NCBI GenBank assembly: GCA_035610365.1 | Contig: CM069435.1 | Coordinates: forward strand, 18,899,123-18,963,122 | From: Aquatica leii | Lineage: Eukaryota; Arthropoda; Insecta; Coleoptera; Lampyridae | Reading direction: 5' to 3' | Length of the DNA: 64,000 nt | Shown: positions 58,935-64,000 of the stretch, one piece after another | How the letters are laid out: the number at the start of each line of letters is the position of its first letter | Numbering within the stretch: position 1 is the first letter of the stretch | Program-made: the position numbers and the translations under genes | Notes under the pieces: generated by a model | The model's input: only the letters and a program-made list of their open reading frames with translations | Told to the model about the DNA's origin: nothing | Database searches by the model: none

Positions 58935-59124
58935 AGCGCTGGACTTAGGTACTTGGGAATCAACATCAGGACGAACCGCAATTATATTTTTTTATTGCTG
59001 CCGTTTAGAGTTAAAGGGATTCTTCAGACAAATGGCATCATCTTTAGCAATAAAGATAACTTTGACGTTGGAATTATGATGTCTTCATCTTCTTTCTTTT
59101 ATCTCTTTTAAGTTATTTTCACTT

Positions 59125-60660
59125 TATAACAAATACAACATGAATATCCAGATTTTAGCAATTACGATATCAAAGTTCTTGCTTCAGTTCGAGTATTTTA
59201 TCCTCTGTACATAAGGTTCGGATATTATAGCTCCTAATAGTTGTTTCCATATTATTGTTACGGGTTTTGCTTTTAGTTTTTGTTTTTCTCGAATATTTAT
59301 TCTCCTCAGGACGTACACAGGACTGGTCCCATACCTGGAAAAAAGAGCGCGCGGCAAACCATAAATGCGCTGGATCGACGATGTAAAGAGACACGGGGAT
59401 TTTACATAGAAGAGAATAGCCAAAAACAAAGATATAAAAATTAGAGTCAGTTATGAAACTTCAAATTTTAGGCTCTAGAACAAACCACTAGCTGCAATTT
59501 TATTATCTGAAATTAAGTTATAGTGTGTTAAGTGGTTTTTCTCGTAATTAAAAGAGGGCGACGACTAACTCAGTCGTTTAGGCGATAGAGTCGTCGGCTT
59601 TGTGGTGTTAGATGATAAAATGAATTTTAAAAAGCGCTAAAACGATGAAAGACTAGGGTGGGATACATCGTTTAAATCTACTCGCATCTGAAATAGAACA
59701 ATGACAAAACAGAAGTGGTAACACAGAGTATATTTATTTTATCACAGACAGTAGTTAACATTAGAAGAAGGAAAAGAAGAAGAGGAAAACAAAGAAGAAG
59801 AAGGTACATAAGTGTATTTATATAAATTTTATCAAACGCTAACATGTAGGTTGGTATCACAGACAAAATATAAACTACGCTCTAGACTGGGCAACACGTC
59901 GTACAGCAAAGTGACGTACTCGGCTTAACTTTTACATTCAGAAAACGAATGACTACATTTGTACATTAAAATACAAAAGTACGAAAATCGAAGATTTAGA
60001 GAATCAAAGGGCACGGTATAATAATATGTAACACAACAAAACGATTTTATAATTAATTGTGTTAACAACCTAACATGTACGTACGGTCGTTCTTACAATA
60101 GACTGACCACCAAAGTGCTAAGAATTGAAATAGAAAGTGTAATAATTACAATGAGTTTAGCGCACCTTACCAGTATTATATAAAACTTAATTGAAATCTA
60201 ACCAAAAAGTTACATACGGCGTTATCACAAGTAAATCCTGAATATTCATACGATCACTGAAAATAAACGACAGCGTAAAGTTTCCCTCAAATTAATTTCG
60301 TAATTTCTTGGTAAAAGTTTCTTTCAATACGTAAAGTTACATCCAATCCCTCGAAGGTGTAGGTAGTGTTAGCTACAGCGAAGTGACGTCATCATGGAAA
60401 TTTCCTCATTATAACATCTGCTTACTATCTCCACAAACAAAGAAAACGTGTGGGAATATAGAAACTCGCTTCAGACAATTACGGAATAATTCAATTAAAC
60501 CACGAACACAAGAGATGCTTATTTTCAGATCACATTATTTTAATGATTATATCTGCGTTCTGCGTGTTTTAAAATTCTACATTCTATCCCTACTCAACAA
60601 CGAAAAGTGAGCGTATCGAAAATAAATTTCATACAGGGGACAAGTATACTAAAGCATATA
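59125..60660. mobile_element. Composite repeat, copy 2: LINE fragments joined to a family B solo LTR
   Basis: The minus-strand frame at 59170-59394 ends METTIRSYNIRTLCTEDK...LELKQEL, the start of an RTE-like ORF (endonuclease N-terminus). It is joined near 59340 to the + strand 3' end of a LINE (RWIDDVKRH, KRIAKNKD near 59370-59430). A family B LTR on the minus strand runs from 59526 to about 60660, where Penelope sequence cuts it off. Joints and flanks match copy 1 at 52480. Confidence 0.72.
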
Positions 60661-60913
60661 AAATCTTAAGCTTTAGCGGTTATGTTTATAAGCGACTTTC
60701 GGCTTAGACCGCGTCGTAGTTAAACACCCAGACTTAGGCTTTTTGAATCTTCAGAGTGGTAAATGTCACTGAAAGAAAAAGTGTAAATGACGATATTTGT
60801 ACCAATAGCGATTAGCGTGATTAACGGACCTTATCTTTCCGTTACCGCTTCACTGATTTCGTTATTGCTCGGAGTAAGTGTTTGTGTCCTTTTCAAGAAG
60901 GTTGATCTTTGTC

Positions 60914-61357
60914 TTAAAAGATACAATACTGGTACCCAAGTCTTAAACCGTCTTCTCGGTTCATATTACATGGATGTTTTTCTACTTCTACAGCTTCGCG
61001 GATTAGTCTGGGAAAGTAGAAAGGAGTTCTAGCCAACACTTTAGTTTGGTCAAAGATCAGTGTGTGTCCTTGGTTCCATACGTGTTCTGCCACTGCTGAT
61101 TCAGTAACTCTGCGGTGATTGCAGTCAGGCATATGTTCTTTTACTCTAACTTCAATAGAGCGTCCCGTCTGTCCTATATAACTTGATCCACAGGAACAAG
61201 AAATTTTGTAAACTCCGGCATGTTTTAGAGCCTCTTGTTTGTTTTTAGCAGATGTAAACCAGGTGTTCAGGGTATCCTTAGTCGTAAAGACGGTTTTAAT
61301 ATTATGTTTCTTTGGCACCTTGCTTATTTTGTCTGTCGAACCCATACAGTATGGCAA
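60914..61357 (-). pseudogene. Penelope-like GIY-YIG endonuclease domain
   Basis: Open for 147 codons. GVYKISCSCGSSYIGQTGRS shows the GIY...YIG pair in the Penelope form, preceded by the Cys-rich turn. RVKEHMPDC and AEHVWNQGH follow, with conserved His and Glu (REAVEVEKH). The domain nicks target DNA. It is separated from its RT by stops near 61420-61440 and by the inserted repeat, so not translated as one protein. Confidence 0.85.
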
Positions 61358-61826
61358 ATAAGCGGTGCTAGTAGGAGGTGATAAGTCTTCTTTGACTTTG
61401 GATTTATTGCTCTTTTCTATGCGTTTTGGATCTCTTTAAACCCGTATCCATTTTGTTATAGGGATTCCAACAGTTTTTTTCTTTTCGTTTTGTAGATTTT
61501 CATTATCTGACACACGTATAGCTCTTTTGGCTAAAGTATGCAAAACAGTATTCTTCTATACTAGATGGTAGTAAGATTCGACGTTTAAGGATCTATTAGT
61601 GTGCCTTTTCTTTTCTATAAACGGAATGCCCCAATTTTCCGTTATTTTTCTTTATCACCAGTTCATCAAGAAAGGCTAGACTGCTGTTATGTTCTAACTC
61701 CATAGTAAATGTAATGCTATTATTTGCAGAGTTTAGATGTTGAAAGAACTGATTTATAAAATCTTAAGCTTTCGCGGTTGTTATCTTTATGATTATAAGC
61801 GACTTTTGGCTTAGACTGCGTCGTAG

Positions 61827-62399
61827 TTAAACACCCAGACTTAGGCTTGGTCCTAGTCTCTTTTTGATAGCCAAAACAAACGCATCATCAACATATCTGA
61901 ACCAAGTTTTTAGTTTTAACTCAACATTTTTCATAATTTCAGTTTCAAAATATTCCATGTAAATATTGGCTATAACTGGAGAGAGCGGTGAACCCATGAC
62001 CGCTCCTTCTATTTGTTTAAACAAGTTGTCGTTATAACTGAAATAAGTGTTTTTAAGGCAGAGTTCGATGAGCAGAACTTCTTCTTCAGTAATTCTCTCC
62101 TTGAGCAAAAACAACACTTCGTCAACCGGGACTTTAGTAAAAAGAGATACCACGTCAAAGCTGACTAGGATATCTTCTTTTGTTATACGAAAGTTCTTAA
62201 TTTTCTCTACAAAATCTGTAGAATCTTTAATGTGAGTTTCTGTATTTCTTGTCAACGGTATGAGTTTTGCAGCTAGATAACGTGCTAACGATTGAGTTGG
62301 TGAATTGATAGTGCTCACTATCGGTCGAAGAGGGACTCCTTCTTTGTGTATCTTGGGAAGACCGTAGATTCGTGGCATAACTGGATTTTTTACAATCAA
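61827..62399 (-). pseudogene. Penelope-like reverse transcriptase, truncated after the YVDD box
   Basis: Visible: PRIYGLPKIHK, PLRPIVSTINSPTQ, VSFDVVSLFT (first catalytic Asp), GSPLSPVIANIYME and FRYVDDAF (catalytic pair near 61870-61900). Directly after VDDAFVLA the sequence is that of the element's terminal repeat and ends in a stop. The frame extends upstream to about 62432. The RT core is intact in frame, but N- and C-terminal parts are absent. Confidence 0.86.
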
Positions 62400-62432
62400 A
62401 GTTTGTTTATTGTTAATATCTATAGTAGTGGT

Positions 62433-63625
62433 TCAGATATGTTGATGATGCGTTTGTTCTATGGCCTCATGGCAAAGATAAACTAAATCAGTTCTTTCAA
62501 CATCTAAACTCTGCACATAATAGCATTAAATTTACCATGGAGTTAGAACATAACAGCAGTCTAGTCTTTCTTAATGAACTGGTGATAAAGAAAAATAACG
62601 GAAAATTGGGGCATTCCGTTTATAGAAAGAAAACGCACACTAATAGATACTTAAACGTCGAATCTCACCACCATCCAGTACAGAAGAATACTGTTTGGAT
62701 ACTTTAGCCCAAAGAGCTATACGTGTGTCAGGTAATGAAAATCTACAAAAGGAAAAGGAACCACTGTTGGAGTCCCTACAACAAAATGGATATGAGTTCA
62801 AAGAAATCCAAAACGCAGGGAAAAGTGCAATAAATCCAAAAGTCAAAGAAGACTTATCACCTGCAACTAGCACCGCTTTAACGTTCTGTTTGGTACAGAC
62901 AAAATAAGCAGGGTGCAAAAGAAACATAATATTAAAACTGTCTTTAGGACTAAGAATATCCTGATCACCTGGCTTACATCTTCTAAAGACAAACAAGGGG
63001 CTCTAAAACATGCCGCAGTTTACAAAATTCCTTGTTTCTGTGGATCAAGTTATATAGGATAGACGGGACGCTCTATTGAAGTTAGAGTAAAAGAACATAT
63101 GGCTGACTGCAAACACCGCAGAGTTACTAAATCAGCAGTGGCAGAACACGTGTGGAACCAAAGACACACGCTGAACTTTAACCAAACTACAGTGTTGGCT
63201 AGAACTCTTTTCTACTTGCCCAGACTAATCCGCGAAGCTGTGGAAATAGAAAAACGTCTATGTAATATGAACCGAGAAGACGGTTTAAGACTCAGCACAT
63301 CTTGGTCTTCAAGTATTATATTCTCTAAGACAAAGATCAACCTTTTTGGAAAGGACATAAACACTTACTCCAAATAATAACGATGTCAGTCAAGCGGCAA
63401 CGGAAAGGTAAGGTCCGTTAATCACGCTAATCGCTATTCTTTCAGTGACATTTACCACTCTGAAGATGCAAGCTGCAATGTCTTGCGAATCGTCAGTTTG
63501 TTTGGGTTCACAAACGACAATACGGCAAAGGCCAAGTTCTACTTCTTGTTTTGGCTCTCAAGAAGAGTCTAGGACCTAAGTCTGGGTGTTTAACTACGAC
63601 GCGGTCTAAGCCGAAAGCCATTTGT
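62433..63625 (+). mobile_element. Penelope-like element fragment, plus strand, head-to-head with the previous one
   Basis: Starts at RYVDDAFVLWPHG (62433), then the RT tail (MELEHNSSLVFLNELVIKKN), linker (LAQRAIRVSGNENLQKEKEP) and GIY-YIG domain (63010-63380), with YIG followed by a stop at 63060-63062 where Gln is expected. It ends with the inverted terminal repeat (63540-63625). It carries the RT C-terminal part missing from the minus-strand copy. Confidence 0.82.
63099..63377 (+). pseudogene. Penelope-like GIY-YIG domain, second copy
   Basis: MADCKHRRVTKSAVAEHVWN and PRLIREAVEIEKRLCNMNRE match the 60914-61357 copy closely. The preceding part is separated by the stop in the YIG turn. Confidence 0.8.
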
Positions 63626-64000
63626 TTCTATCGCTGCCGTTTTCGGTTAAAGAGATTTTTCAGACAAATTGCGTCATCTTTAGTAATAAAGATATCTTCG
63701 ATGTCTTTTGGAACTATGTTGTCTTTTCTCTTTTAATTTATCTCTTCTAAAGACTCATCTAGGTCCACCGAATGCAAATCAGAATCAAAACAGTTCTCAA
63801 ATTCCTCATCTATATATACTAAATATTAGAATATTTTTACCAATATTAGATATAACTGTTGATAGGTATATTTACTCACCGGACTCATCGAGTCAGTCGA
63901 GCCATCATTCAAACGCAATTGAAATATATCTCTACACAGACTTTACACTGACAATTCAGGAATAAGTATAGAATCCAGTAGCGTACTTACGTGTATTTAT
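63626..64000. other. Right-edge non-coding stretch
   Basis: No gene recognised. Short inverted words near the Penelope end only. Confidence 0.35.

Larger units (their letters stand above)
60658..62432 (-). mobile_element. Penelope-like element fragment, minus strand
   Basis: Contains the RT frame 61827-62399, the linker 61420-61745 and the GIY-YIG frame 60914-61357, ending in a terminal repeat at 60658-60790. A second copy of that terminal repeat (61756-61860) interrupts RT from linker. Penelope elements are inserted by RT plus GIY-YIG endonuclease. Confidence 0.82.

Noticed and set aside
1..64000. tRNA, rRNA or other RNA genes
   Set aside because: No cloverleaf-like B-box sequence or rRNA segment was recognised by eye; a tRNAscan/Infernal run would decide.

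Overview
The window is arthropod, almost certainly insect, nuclear DNA: AT-rich, with spliced genes, a ZAD-type C2H2 zinc-finger gene (ZAD domains are typical of arthropods) and a dense, nested transposon load. The order of insect is not resolved. Reading frames, splice signals, terminal repeats and target-site duplications (TSDs) were read by eye; no alignment was run.

Host genes. (1) A ZAD/C2H2 zinc-finger gene on the + strand at 4472-8044. It contains a putative 57-nt in-frame intron and is split inside a finger linker by a 2.07-kb terminal-inverted-repeat transposon (5117-7185) flanked by perfect 8-bp duplications. (2) A membrane dipeptidase (peptidase M19) on the - strand: last coding exon 31052-32428, metal ligands complete. 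(3) A TMEM200-like small membrane-protein gene on the + strand: exons 44104-44314 and 50864-50995, with more exons beyond the right edge. Its 6.5-kb intron is packed with Penelope and LINE relics and a local repeat.

Mobile layer, left to right: a 5'-truncated LINE with an uninterrupted reverse-transcriptase frame (1-1759, -); a 289-bp hAT-like MITE (2583-2871); zinc-knuckle retroelement debris (2900-3745, -); a Ty3/gypsy element, here family A (8138-15161, -), whose 5' LTR carries a 3.5-kb pogo-like transposon (11353-14851); a piggyBac-like element (about 15271-17904); a ~280-bp tandem repeat (18060-18640); a 5'-truncated family A copy (19503-about 23030, -); an LTR element of a second family B (23216-29799, +) holding a LINE fragment and a solo LTR of a third kind; a second piggyBac-like relic (33407-36057) holding a family A solo LTR; a decayed full-length family A element (36544-41110, +); Penelope and LINE relics in the TMEM200-like intron; a duplicated LINE-plus-LTR composite (52480-53896 and 59125-60660); an R1/LOA/I-like LINE relic (54440-56490, -); and a head-to-head inverted pair of Penelope-like fragments (60660-63625).

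Nearly all element genes are broken by stops and frameshifts, apart from two LINE reverse-transcriptase frames (1-1759 and 24919-26016). The host genes are the only complete-looking functional content. The most informative points are the split zinc-finger gene, the consistent ATAT target choice of family A, and the nesting order, which can be read from TSDs and from the unbroken copies of the target sequences.
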